Shown here: in pieces, positions 1-8,714 of the stretch
Numbering within the stretch: position 1 is the stretch's first letter
Layout: each line of letters begins with the position of its first letter
Origin: an uncultured Microscilla sp.
GTDB lineage: Bacteria; Bacteroidota; Bacteroidia; Cytophagales; Microscillaceae
Length of the DNA stretch: 39,190 nt
Assembly: GCF_947493425.1 (NCBI RefSeq)
Contig: NZ_CANLRP010000075.1
Span: forward strand, 1 to 39,190
Direction of reading: 5' to 3'
Made by a program: the position numbers and the translations under genes
Notes under the pieces: generated by a model
What the model was told of the DNA's origin: nothing
Databases searched by the model: none
What the model saw: the letters and a program-made list of their open reading frames with translations, nothing else

Positions 1-299
1 GGCTATTTTTTAACAAAGTATAGCCTCAAAAGATGAGGTTAAGAATGCGTATTTATTTTGGTACCATTCCTAAGAAATCAATCAAAGCGAAAAATTAAAC
101 ATAAGAAAAAAACAAAAGCTTTCAAAAAAATGTTTTTTGACGAAAATTAGATAAAAAGCATTTTTTTCCAAAATGATCTATACCTGATTGATTATTTTTA
201 CTGCATAATTGAGAATAAACGAACGACTTGTATAGATTAGCACTGAAATAGCTTCAGGCTACAATTATTAATCTTATTATCAACTTTTTATAATAAATT
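1..299. other. Intergenic leader ahead of the M1-like peptidase
   Basis: No convincing coding region is present. The stretch is very AT-rich with several A and T runs, and probably holds the promoter of the downstream peptidase gene. A weak CCTC/GAGG hairpin lies near position 25-40 and could belong to the end of a gene outside the window. I could not fix a promoter. Confidence 0.4.
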
Positions 300-2246
300 A
301 TGAAAAAACTTACCTACTGGTGTACATCAGTGATCATGTTTTTTATGGTGTTGGGGGGTGCTCAGGCTCAAAATAACCTTAATACTTTTTTGCCTATGGT
401 TGACTGGCAGGGAAACCCTTACCGATCGGCTTCGGGAGCGCCTGGGGCAGAATATTGGCAAAACAAAGCAGATTATATACTTACCGCAAACCTTGACGAT
501 AAAACCCATGAGCTTAAGGGGCATGTAACCATTACTTATACCAACAATAGCCCCGATGTGCTCGACTTTTTGTGGTTGCAACTAGGGCAAAACCGTTTTA
601 AGAAAGACGCCCGTGGGGCGGTAAATGTAGCCTTAAGTGGCGGAAGGTATACCGGAGATTTTGATGGAGGTTATAAACTAAGCAATATCAAAGTAAAAGC
701 GGGTAGTAAAGTCTATATAGCCAAATATGTAGTAAGCGATACCCGCATGCAAATAAGGCTCGATGAGGGGCTAAAGCCTAAAGGAGGAAAAGTTACTATA
801 GACATTGACTTTCAATTTAAAGTACCTGAGTATGGCATGGACAGAACGGGTAGACTTAAAACCAAAAATGGGGTAATCTATAGTATGGCGCAGTGGTACC
901 CACGCATGTGTGTATACGACGACATCAAGGGTTGGAATACTGCCCCTTATCTGGGCGCAGGTGAGTTTTATTGCGAATACGGCGATTATGATGTAAAACT
1001 TACAGTGCCTTATAACCACATTGTGGTGGCATCGGGCGAGCTGCAAAACCCTAAAGATGTATTGACCAAAGAGCAAATCAAGCGTTTTGCCAAAGCTGCC
1101 AAAAGCGATAAAACGGTGGCTATTATCAGCAATAAAGAAATCAATCAGCCCAAAACCACCCGTCCCAAGCAAAGTGGTACCATTACTTGGCAATTTAAAA
1201 TGAAAAATAGCCGCGATGTAGCCTGGGGCTCATCTACTAGTTTTATCTGGGATGCAGCCCGTATCAACCTACCTAGTGGACGCAAAGCCATGGCACAATC
1301 GGTGTACCCTATAGAGAGCGACGGCAACAGTGCTTGGGCACGCTCTACCGAATATACTAAAAAAAGCATAGAGCATTATTCTAAAATGTGGTTTGAGTAC
1401 CCTTACCCAGTAGCGGTAAATGTAGCCAGCAACGTGGGTGGAATGGAATACCCAGGCTTGTCGTTTTGTGGTTGGAAAGCCACCAGAGGAAGTCTGTGGG
1501 GAGTAACTGATCACGAGTTTGGGCACAATTGGTTTCCTATGATTGTGGGCAGCAACGAGCGTTTGTACCCTTGGATGGACGAAGGGTTCAATACCTTCAT
1601 CAACCACTACAGCACACTTGCCTTTAACAAAGGAGAGTACAAAAGTTCTGCCTTGTTGGGGAGTTCCTTATTGGGAGGTGCTTTGCGTTCGCCCAATGCC
1701 GAAAGTATCCATACTTACCCCGATATCGTAAGAAGCTCTGGTAGTTTAGGCATGACCGCTTATTATAAACCTGCAATGGGCTTGTATATGTTGCGTGAGG
1801 CAATATTAGGTCCTGAGCGTTTTGACTACGCTTTCCGCACCTACATCAAACGTTGGGCATACAAGCACCCTACACCCATCGACTTTTTCAACACGATAGA
1901 AAATGCGGCGGGCGAAGAGTTGGACTGGTTTTGGAAAAAATGGTTTTATACCAATGAAACCATCGACCAAGGGATCAAATCAGTAACTTATCGTAAAAAC
2001 GACCCTAAGCAAGGAGCCATCATTACCCTCGAAAACAAGGGCGGGGTAGTAATGCCTGCAATTTTGGAAATAGAAGAAGAAAACGGGACTAAAAAAATTG
2101 TGAACCTTTCGGTAGAAATCTGGTTCAAGGGCAATACGTTTCGTTACTTACACCATAGTACGGGCAAAATCAAGCGTATACAACTTGACCCACAACGGGT
2201 GATTTATGATGTGAATACCTCCAATGATATTTGGACAGGCAAGTAG
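300..2246 (+). CDS. Secreted M1-family (gluzincin) metallopeptidase
   Basis: This 648-residue protein starts with a signal peptide ending in AQA, so it is exported to the periplasm or beyond. It carries the zinc motif HEFGH, followed after 18 residues by the third ligand Glu in WMDEGF, which is the HExxH-x18-E layout of M1 aminopeptidases. Upstream is GGMEYP, the position of the GxMEN exopeptidase motif, with Tyr in place of Asn. M1 enzymes cut N-terminal residues from peptides. The altered GxMEN motif is seen in many Bacteroidota M1-like proteins, so true aminopeptidase activity is an inference. It is monocistronic, followed by a strong terminator, and faces the convergent gene at 2298-3053. 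Confidence 0.88.
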   Translation: MKKLTYWCTSVIMFFMVLGGAQAQNNLNTFLPMVDWQGNPYRSASGAPGAEYWQNKADYILTANLDDKTHELKGHVTITYTNNSPDVLDFLWLQLGQNRFKKDARGAVNVALSGGRYTGDFDGGYKLSNIKVKAGSKVYIAKYVVSDTRMQIRLDEGLKPKGGKVTIDIDFQFKVPEYGMDRTGRLKTKNGVIYSMAQWYPRMCVYDDIKGWNTAPYLGAGEFYCEYGDYDVKLTVPYNHIVVASGELQNPKDVLTKEQIKRFAKAAKSDKTVAIISNKEINQPKTTRPKQSGTITWQFKMKNSRDVAWGSSTSFIWDAARINLPSGRKAMAQSVYPIESDGNSAWARSTEYTKKSIEHYSKMWFEYPYPVAVNVASNVGGMEYPGLSFCGWKATRGSLWGVTDHEFGHNWFPMIVGSNERLYPWMDEGFNTFINHYSTLAFNKGEYKSSALLGSSLLGGALRSPNAESIHTYPDIVRSSGSLGMTAYYKPAMGLYMLREAILGPERFDYAFRTYIKRWAYKHPTPIDFFNTIENAAGEELDWFWKKWFYTNETIDQGIKSVTYRKNDPKQGAIITLENKGGVVMPAILEIEEENGTKKIVNLSVEIWFKGNTFRYLHHSTGKIKRIQLDPQRVIYDVNTSNDIWTGK

Positions 2247-2254
2247 GTGCCAAT

Positions 2255-2288
2255 AAAAAAACCGCTCTGTACACAGGGCGGTTTTTTT
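2255..2288. terminator. Bidirectional rho-independent terminator
   Basis: A perfect hairpin, AAAACCGCTCTGT / ACAGGGCGGTTTT in outline with a short loop, is flanked by an A-run on the left and a T-run on the right. It sits between two convergent genes and can stop transcription from both sides. Confidence 0.88.
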
Positions 2289-2297
2289 ATTGAAAAA

Positions 2298-3053
2298 TTA
2301 TTCAAACCTAAAATTAAGCCCCACTCCCACACTCCAAATGTCAATTTGTTGGTAATAACGGGCGTAAAATGCATTGAGTCCTGCATATATCTTGGCGTGG
2401 CGGGCATTGAGCAAACGAAACTTAAGTTCACTGTTTAATTCTACCCTTGGGGCTATGCGTGCTCCAAAATGATAAGCATAGCGTCCTTCTACCCCCAACT
2501 TTACTGCTTGGTCGAACATATAAAAATCAAGCCCCAGGTTGTGGTCTTGGTACAAATTACGCGAGAGTTCTTCGTACACTGCGCCTATGCCTATGCGCAT
2601 GGCAAATACATCGGTAAGCACGGGATTAAACACCAGCATTTGCCAATCGTGAGTGGCATAAATATCAGTTTCGCCTAGTATTTCCTGCACCAAAATACTG
2701 TAGCGATAATCGGTAGAAAAAAGCCCCAGGTTTACCCTAATGCGCGGGCGATAAACACCATAAGTAACAGGCAAGGCGCTGGCATCTAGCATGAGCTCTG
2801 CCCCCAGTGGAATAGGTGCCCCCCTTCGGTTGCTAATCCATTGAGCGTTCCATTCAATAAATTGGGTTAAAAAGAAAAGGTCGCTGGCATTACAACCTTG
2901 CCCACAACCCGAAAAACCGCTGCAACCAGAACATCCTTCACCCAACGAACCCGCTGCCCCTATAATATCGCCAATTTGTGCTTGTCCTTGTTGCACATTG
3001 CTGCTCAATAAACCCAACAACAGCAATAATGAGAATAAGTAATTTCTTTTCAT
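2298..3053 (-). CDS. Exported Cys-rich, probable outer-membrane beta-barrel protein
   Basis: I do not recognise the family. The 251-residue product begins with a clear signal peptide (cut after GQAQ). A short Gly/Ser segment at about residues 37-55 holds five cysteines spaced by 2-6 residues, perhaps disulfide-bonded or metal-binding. The remainder shows alternating hydrophobic and polar residues and ends in an aromatic-rich strand (VGLNFRF), as in small outer-membrane barrels. It shares the terminator at 2255-2288 with the convergent peptidase gene. A role in the envelope is inferred; no substrate can be proposed. Confidence 0.75.
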   Translation of the reverse strand: MKRNYLFSLLLLLGLLSSNVQQGQAQIGDIIGAAGSLGEGCSGCSGFSGCGQGCNASDLFFLTQFIEWNAQWISNRRGAPIPLGAELMLDASALPVTYGVYRPRIRVNLGLFSTDYRYSILVQEILGETDIYATHDWQMLVFNPVLTDVFAMRIGIGAVYEELSRNLYQDHNLGLDFYMFDQAVKLGVEGRYAYHFGARIAPRVELNSELKFRLLNARHAKIYAGLNAFYARYYQQIDIWSVGVGLNFRFE

Positions 3054-3209
3054 AGTGTTATATGCTTGATGTTTCTCTTGCCTAATTTAACGATTTTGCG
3101 GTAGAAAGTTTAGCAATTTGTCCTGAGTTCTTTTGAAATATTAGAGAGCCGTCTAATGAAAAAACAAGAAAGTTTCACGAAACCCTTAAAACAGGGATAT
3201 TTTGCATAT

Positions 3210-3252
3210 AAAAAAATCCCCACATTTACTTTAAAAAGCAAACATGGGGATT
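3210..3252 (-). terminator. Rho-independent terminator of the antiporter gene
   Basis: On the minus strand AATCCCCA pairs with TGGGGATT across an A/T-rich loop, followed by seven T residues. It lies 25 bases past the antiporter stop codon. Confidence 0.82.
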
Positions 3253-3276
3253 GAATAGCTTCAAGTAACGTAGCTC

Positions 3277-5304
3277 CTAAGCCATACCTTCTGGTTCGGG
3301 CACAGGCTTGCCTACCAGCTTTACCACGGCGATGAGCATGCCTATACACACTGGATACACGATATACCAGGGCAAACCCACCACAAAAAATACCGACGAA
3401 GCCAAAATGCTTACGCTTGCTACAGTAAGCGCATAAGGCAATTGAGTGCGCACGTGCTCTATGTGGTTGCAACCCGACGCCAGCGAACTCAAAATAGTGG
3501 TGTCGGAAATAGGTGAACAATGGTCGCCAAATACCGAGCCTGCAAGTACTACCGACGTGACGTGGTAAAAAATAGTCATCGCCTCGGCAGGGGGAATCTT
3601 TCCACTTTGGGCGGCAGTCCATACCGCAGGTAAAATCAAAGGGTATAAAATGGCCATGGTGCCCCAACTGGAACCAGTAGAGAACGCGACAATGGCAGCA
3701 AGAATAAAAGTAATGACAGGTAGCCAGTACGCCGACATTTTTACGTCAAGCAAAAAATTAGACAAGTAATCGCCCGTGCCCAGGTCAGCGTTTACTTTGG
3801 CAAGCGCCCAGGCAAACAATAAAATAAGCACAGGAGGCAACACCGTTTTGAAACCCATCACCATGGCATCCATAGTTTTTTGTAAACTCATAATACGTTG
3901 CGACACTGTGAGCAATATGGCGGTAATAAGCCCCAGCAACGACGCCCACAACAAGGTGACATAAGAATCTGCCATTCCTAAAACCATGCCTACTTTACGA
4001 ATAAAAGAAGGCTCCACCCCATCGTTTAGTCGGGCAAGGTTCATCCATACATCACTGGTATGCAGCTTTTGTGCGGCGGCGTCCATTCCGGTATATACCA
4101 AGCCTACAATGGTGCCTAATATTACCACCATAATAGGTATCAAGGCATTGTACCATTTCAAATAATCTTTTTTTACTGGCTCAAACTCGCTGGTGTCGGC
4201 TTCTCCGGCGGGTGCTTCCCCTTTATTTACTTCGCCTGTTTGCCGGGCGCGCATTTCGGCCTTATACATAGGGCCAAAGTCACGGCGGCTATACAACAAA
4301 ATAAGCATAAACAACACGGCAAGAATAGGGTAAAAAGAAAACTCAAGCGATTGCAAGAAAATAGAATAAGCTCCTTCGTTGATGAGCCAGCCTTTGGGAG
4401 CAGTTTTGTTAATGCCTGTTACTGCATCTTGAATTTGCGAAAGCTCCGCCCCAATCCAGGTAGTCACAAAAGCCACCGCAGCCACTGGTGCCGACGTACT
4501 GTCGACAATGTAGGCAAGTTTTTCGCGTGAAATACGAAAACGATCGGTAATAGGGCGCATAGTATTACCCACAATCAAGGTGTTGGCGTAATCGTCAAAG
4601 AAAATGGCAAGCCCCAACAACCAGGTAACCAATTGGGTGTTTCGGGCAGAGTTTGCCAGGCGCGACAATATTTGCACCACACCTGCCATTCCTCCGTTTT
4701 GCGATACAATGGCTACAATGCCCCCAATTGCCATCGTAAATAAGATAATAGAAATGTGCGAACCATTGTTAAGCGCCTTGAGCAAGTAAGTATCCAATAC
4801 GGTAAGCACTGCGGGGATCAAATTGCCAATGCCAAAGCCGCTCAATATCCAGGCACCCAAAAATATTCCAGTAAAAATAGACACAATTACCTCGCGAAAG
4901 ATAAGCGCAAAGGCAATGGCGAGCAGGGCAGGTAATATGCTCAGCCAGGTAGGAAAAAACTTGACCCGATGCGTGGTAGATACGTGGGTGTCGTTATAAG
5001 TAAAAGTAATGTCTTGCGATTTGTCAATTTTTGCTGTGTACACAAACACTCCCTCTTTGAAAGTAAGCATGGTGTCTTTTTGGGCAATAGTAAATGAAAG
5101 TGGTTTGTCTAACTTGGTAACGAGTTTCCCTTCTTTGGTCACTACTTTGATGGTGAAATTTACTTTTTTGGCTCCGATTACTGCTTGTTTAGATGCCTTT
5201 ACCCTAAAACCTAACTCCTCTTTTTTTTGTGCTTGTGCAGAGTAGTTGATTCCCCAAATAGCCAGAATCAGTACAAACATCCTGGTCAGTTTCTTCATAT
5301 CCAT
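3277..5304 (-). CDS. nhaC: NhaC-type Na+/H+ antiporter with extracytoplasmic N-terminal domain
   Basis: This integral membrane antiporter would exchange external H+ for internal Na+ (family knowledge). Diagnostic stretches are FFDDYANTLIVGNTMRP, VDSTSAPVAAVAF and GDHCSPISDTTILSS, all typical of the NhaC family, within about 12 hydrophobic segments. Unusually the N-terminus carries a signal peptide (MKKLTRMFVLILAIWG...AQAQ) and about 90 residues of beta-rich sequence before the first transporter helix, so a small domain should sit in the periplasm. The frame is open up to 5367, but I start at 5304, or alternatively at 5298, because those Met codons place the signal peptide at the very N-terminus. 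A terminator follows, and the gene stands alone. Confidence 0.87.
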   Translation of the reverse strand: MDMKKLTRMFVLILAIWGINYSAQAQKKEELGFRVKASKQAVIGAKKVNFTIKVVTKEGKLVTKLDKPLSFTIAQKDTMLTFKEGVFVYTAKIDKSQDITFTYNDTHVSTTHRVKFFPTWLSILPALLAIAFALIFREVIVSIFTGIFLGAWILSGFGIGNLIPAVLTVLDTYLLKALNNGSHISIILFTMAIGGIVAIVSQNGGMAGVVQILSRLANSARNTQLVTWLLGLAIFFDDYANTLIVGNTMRPITDRFRISREKLAYIVDSTSAPVAAVAFVTTWIGAELSQIQDAVTGINKTAPKGWLINEGAYSIFLQSLEFSFYPILAVLFMLILLYSRRDFGPMYKAEMRARQTGEVNKGEAPAGEADTSEFEPVKKDYLKWYNALIPIMVVILGTIVGLVYTGMDAAAQKLHTSDVWMNLARLNDGVEPSFIRKVGMVLGMADSYVTLLWASLLGLITAILLTVSQRIMSLQKTMDAMVMGFKTVLPPVLILLFAWALAKVNADLGTGDYLSNFLLDVKMSAYWLPVITFILAAIVAFSTGSSWGTMAILYPLILPAVWTAAQSGKIPPAEAMTIFYHVTSVVLAGSVFGDHCSPISDTTILSSLASGCNHIEHVRTQLPYALTVASVSILASSVFFVVGLPWYIVYPVCIGMLIAVVKLVGKPVPEPEGMA

Positions 5305-5697
5305 ATCGCCGCTATCTTTTTTGATTGGTTTTGGTGTTACAAAACAATAGCCTGTATATAAGCCCAAATGCTTTTGTTTTGTAGCCCCTTTTTTAAAACA
5401 GGGTGCAAAATTAAACGCTTTTTTAGAAAATTGTAATTTTGGCGAAACATTTATAGCCTTTGGGCTGGTTTATCTCCTATTTGTCCAAGGGAATCTTTGC
5501 ATATTTTTCTTAAAAATAAAAACCGATGCCTGTACTTTTTGCCCAAACTTTCGTTAAAAACTCAAACCTTAAATGTATCCTTAATACTACACCAATAAGT
5601 GCATTGAGCGAAAACTAAAGCATGACAAATATGCTTATACATTACCACCCGACGGCTTGCAACCACTTACACTCAGAAAATAACCAATATTTACATT
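5305..5697. other. Divergent intergenic region between antiporter and CAP-protein genes
   Basis: There is no supported gene in this stretch. It separates two divergent genes and should contain both promoters. I see no repeat or hairpin of note and could not fix the promoter boxes. Confidence 0.45.
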
Positions 5698-6912
5698 ATG
5701 ATGAAAACCAAACAATTGAGTATTGACTTATCCAGGTCGCTTTCTTTGATTTTACTGGTGTTGCTCGCCTCCTCGCTGCAGGCGCAGCCCTTTCGGGGAT
5801 GTGCCAAAGGCAATGAGTATGTAGCACCAGTAAACGAGGCTCACGAAAAAGAAGTATTGCGACTGGTAAATGTAGAACGTAAAAAGCGAGGCTTGCAACC
5901 GCTTACCTGGAACACAAAAATGGCAAGGGCAGCGCGTTACCATGCTGCCGACATGGCACACGACAATTATTTTGACCATGCCTCTTATGACCGGGGCGGG
6001 CGAAAAGTATGTGCTACCTTTACCCGCATTAAAAAATTTGGACCCGGCAGCGCCGAAAATATAGCCGTAGGAGGTAGCACACCAGCGGGCACTATGCGCC
6101 AATGGATGAATAGCCCCGGCCACAAAAGAAATATATTGAGCAAGGGCAGCAAAAGCCTGGGAGTGGGCTATTATTACAAACGAGGGCTCAAAAACAAATG
6201 GCGTCACTATTGGGTGCAAAACTTTTCTCGCGTGGCTACCAGTGGTACCACCGGAGGCAGCAGTGGAAGCAGTACTGGAGGGGGCAACGTAGGCAACAGT
6301 GGAGGGAACACCCGGTTAGCGCCTACCCTTATTCGCAAGGGCTGGAAAGGTTTTCCTTTTCGCAAGGTAGACGCGGCCACTTATTACCCTGGCGATATTA
6401 ATTATTTATTTAGTGGTAGCATGTATGCACGCTGGGACACTAAAACCCGCCGGATGGGGTCGCCCCTATCTATACGTAAACATTGGCGTGGAGTGCCTTT
6501 TAATAAAATAGATGCTGCTTTTTACTGGAAAGGCAACAACAAGGTGTATTTATTTAGTGGTACCCAGTATGTGCGTTACGATGTGCGCACCAACAAGGTA
6601 GACCCTGGTTACCCTAAAAATATCAAAAGGCATTGGGGAGGGGCTGGTTCCAGGATGTTTGGCCGGGTAGACGCCGCTTTGCCTTACCCCAATGGCAAGG
6701 TATACTTCTTTAGTGGTAGTCGATATGTACGTTATGACTTTGCCAAAAACCGGGTAGATGCCGGGTACCCCAAAAGCATTAACAATGGCACCTGGCCTAA
6801 GGTGAGTTTTAGAACTGTAGATGCCGCTATGCTGTGGAAATCTCACCCTGCCTACTTTTTCAAGAATGGGTATTACCACCGCTTCCATATCAAGAAAGAT
6901 TCGGCTTATTAA
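5698..6912 (+). CDS. Secreted CAP/SCP-domain protein with four hemopexin-like repeats
   Basis: After a signal peptide ending LQAQ, residues about 45-180 form a CAP (SCP/PR-1, YkwD-like) domain. Visible are VNVERKKRGLQPL, the His/Asp-containing HAADMAHDNYFDH, AENIAVGG and the signature WMNSPGHKRNIL. A Gly/Ser/Thr linker (about 180-205) leads to four repeats with the hemopexin pattern: VDAA...YLFSG..Y.R.D, IDAA...YLFSG..YVRYD, VDAA...YFFSG..YVRYD and VDAA...YFF..G.YHRF. Hemopexin repeats form a beta-propeller used for ligand or matrix binding. The protein is probably extracellular. Whether the CAP domain is enzymatic is unknown. Two adjacent ATG codons make the start ambiguous by one residue. 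Confidence 0.9.
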   Translation: MMKTKQLSIDLSRSLSLILLVLLASSLQAQPFRGCAKGNEYVAPVNEAHEKEVLRLVNVERKKRGLQPLTWNTKMARAARYHAADMAHDNYFDHASYDRGGRKVCATFTRIKKFGPGSAENIAVGGSTPAGTMRQWMNSPGHKRNILSKGSKSLGVGYYYKRGLKNKWRHYWVQNFSRVATSGTTGGSSGSSTGGGNVGNSGGNTRLAPTLIRKGWKGFPFRKVDAATYYPGDINYLFSGSMYARWDTKTRRMGSPLSIRKHWRGVPFNKIDAAFYWKGNNKVYLFSGTQYVRYDVRTNKVDPGYPKNIKRHWGGAGSRMFGRVDAALPYPNGKVYFFSGSRYVRYDFAKNRVDAGYPKSINNGTWPKVSFRTVDAAMLWKSHPAYFFKNGYYHRFHIKKDSAY

Positions 6913-6950
6913 TTACGAATTACGAATTGTTCAATTACGAATGAGCGTAA
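6911..6950. repeat. AATTACGAAT dispersed repeat cluster
   Basis: Three overlapping or adjacent copies of AATTACGAAT start inside the stop codon of the CAP gene. The same word recurs at 31074-31094 and 33271-33366, always outside genes. Confidence 0.7.
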
Positions 6951-6952
6951 AG

Positions 6953-7069
6953 CCCTTTATTTCACCAATGATCCACATGTAGGTACGCACCCTTGTAATC
7001 GTCCTTTGTTTCACCAATGATTCACATGTAGGGGCGCACCCTTGTGGTCGCCCTTTATTTCACCAATGA
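6953..7069. repeat. 49-bp tandem repeat, about 2.4 copies
   Basis: Units begin at 6953, 7002 and 7051 with CCCTTTATTTCACCAATGA or a one- to two-base variant. Each full unit carries ACATGTAGG and CGCACCCTTGT. Within a unit GGGGCG and CGCCC can pair. There are no spacers, so it is not a CRISPR array. Confidence 0.85.
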
Positions 7070-7124
7070 CGAGGTAAAAATGCCCCGTGGTTGCCCACCA
7101 ATAAAATTCAATAAAAAACCTGCT

Positions 7125-7955
7125 TTACAAAAGCGTCCACTCTTCGCCTGATTTGGTAAAAACAATGGCTGTAGGGAAATACTTTTTTACTTGTCGAAAA
7201 GCCTGCTCTTCGTTACCTACCGATATATGAGTAGCGATGATGTTTTTGGGGCGAATGTATTTGTTTACCAATTTTTTGCCTTGGGGCGAATTGACAAACC
7301 ACAGAGGTAGTATGGCTACATCTATGTTCGCTTGGTGCAATGCCAAAGCCTTGAATATATCTTCTGACAGTTCAGCATCGCCAATGTGTAGCACTTTTTT
7401 ACCATAAAGGTCGACAATATAGCCAAAGTTTTTGACCCACCCATGACGACGCGCCCAGGTGTGGGCAATGGGGAGTATTTTTATGGGAATTTGGTTGAGC
7501 GTCAGGCTTTCGGCTTTGGTAGCTACTTTTATTTGGTTTTTTATCTGAGGGTAAAAACTGGTTTTTTGTAAACTATCGCGTATTTGTGTAGAACCTACCA
7601 GTTGGGTAGCGGGGTTTTGCCGGAGCTGGCGGGCACATACCGAAGCCCCAAAATGATCGGCGTGAATGTGGGTTACCAGTACCAGGTTTACCTTGTCGAA
7701 AGGAGAAATGCCTTGAGTCATTTGCCGGGTAAGTTCAGCACTGGGGTATAGATAAATGGGGCGATATTTTTGGTGCAGCGCATCTATCAACACCTTTCTG
7801 CTTTGCCCCTGGGCATTGGTTGCCTGCAAAAACACTCCCTCGTTGGCAATGTACCTTACCTTGAGTTGGGGCAGTTTGTCCGACGTGGTTTGTTGGGTGT
7901 GCGATTGTTTGGAGGCACAAGCCCACAGGCATAAAAATAATAGTAGGTTTTTCAT
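7125..7955 (-). CDS. Metallo-beta-lactamase-fold hydrolase, probable lipoprotein
   Basis: The 276-residue product has the zinc motif HIHADH (residues 96-101), a downstream GDAE and a late ATHIS, which together give the metal ligands of a Lactamase_B_2-type MBL hydrolase. The N-terminus MKNLLLFLCLWAC resembles a lipoprotein signal with Cys13 as the acylation site, although Trp at -2 is atypical. It likely hydrolyses an ester, lactone or phosphoester in the periplasm; the substrate cannot be inferred. No gene is close enough to suggest an operon. Confidence 0.83.
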   Translation of the reverse strand: MKNLLLFLCLWACASKQSHTQQTTSDKLPQLKVRYIANEGVFLQATNAQGQSRKVLIDALHQKYRPIYLYPSAELTRQMTQGISPFDKVNLVLVTHIHADHFGASVCARQLRQNPATQLVGSTQIRDSLQKTSFYPQIKNQIKVATKAESLTLNQIPIKILPIAHTWARRHGWVKNFGYIVDLYGKKVLHIGDAELSEDIFKALALHQANIDVAILPLWFVNSPQGKKLVNKYIRPKNIIATHISVGNEEQAFRQVKKYFPTAIVFTKSGEEWTLL

Positions 7956-8075
7956 AAAGCATATTTTGATCTGTAGTTAGTATATCATTTGTTGTTCATC
8001 GGTACTTTCAGGTTTTTACAGGCGTGACTAACAACCCGTAAAGTAAAAGTTGAGCCTGCTTTAGCTAACCAATCA

Positions 8076-8642
8076 CTAATCCTTGACAGGCATTACTCCG
8101 TTAGTTGCCGATTTTACCACCTCATATTTAAGCAATGAAACCCCATTTTTGTAATGGGTATGTTGGGTTGCTTGCAGTGTCAGGGGTGATTCTAAACCTG
8201 CAAACAGCGGAATGCCTTGCCCCAGCACTATAGGGTTTACTTTGAGTATTACCTCGTCTATGAGTTGGTGCTGTGCCAGCAAACCCGCCAAATGTCCCCC
8301 ACCACAAAGCCAAATTGATTTGCCCGCTTGTTTTTTTAAACGGGTAATGTACGCTATTACCTCATCATTGACCAGTTGCACGTATTGGTTACTGTCAAAC
8401 TTTAGGGTACCTGATACAATGATATGGCGCAGCCCCGGATATGCTGGTTCGCCTGGCTTGATGCCATACTGAAAGCCAAACTCGTAGGTTTTTCTGCCCA
8501 TAAGTACGGTATCATACTCGTTCAGCGATTGTTGAAACTCGTCAGCGTGGGCTCCCTCCATCAAAAAACGTTCAACACCTCCGTTTACGTCAGCAATGTA
8601 GCCATCTATTGAGCTGGCAATATAATATACAATCTTTTTCAT
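8076..8642 (-). CDS. Dihydrofolate reductase family protein (RibD C-terminal-like)
   Basis: The 188-residue protein opens with KKIVYYIASSIDGYIADVNGG, the usual start of the DHFR-like RibD_C family, and contains DTVLMGRKTYEFG and KSIWLCGGGHLAGLL, the nucleotide-binding Gly-rich segment. Members are NAD(P)H-dependent reductases, mostly of unknown substrate, so I do not propose folate as substrate. The neighbouring AraC-family gene has the same orientation and ends 72 bases upstream of this start, so the two may be co-regulated or co-transcribed. Confidence 0.86.
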   Translation of the reverse strand: MKKIVYYIASSIDGYIADVNGGVERFLMEGAHADEFQQSLNEYDTVLMGRKTYEFGFQYGIKPGEPAYPGLRHIIVSGTLKFDSNQYVQLVNDEVIAYITRLKKQAGKSIWLCGGGHLAGLLAQHQLIDEVILKVNPIVLGQGIPLFAGLESPLTLQATQHTHYKNGVSLLKYEVVKSATNGVMPVKD

Positions 8643-8714
8643 AATGGGTTTAATTTTTTTTACAAGATTACCACATTAAAAAGCCATTGTATTGGAAAAA
8701 ATTTACCTCGCAGC

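Noticed and set aside
771..1607. Several minus-strand frames inside the M1-like peptidase gene
   Set aside because: No start context, no recognisable domain, and complete overlap with a strongly supported gene.
5305..5367. N-terminal extension of the antiporter to 5367
   Set aside because: It would bury the signal peptide behind 21-23 polar residues; starts at 5304 or 5298 are more natural.
6953..7069. CRISPR array
   Set aside because: The repeats are directly tandem without unique spacers, and no cas genes are present.
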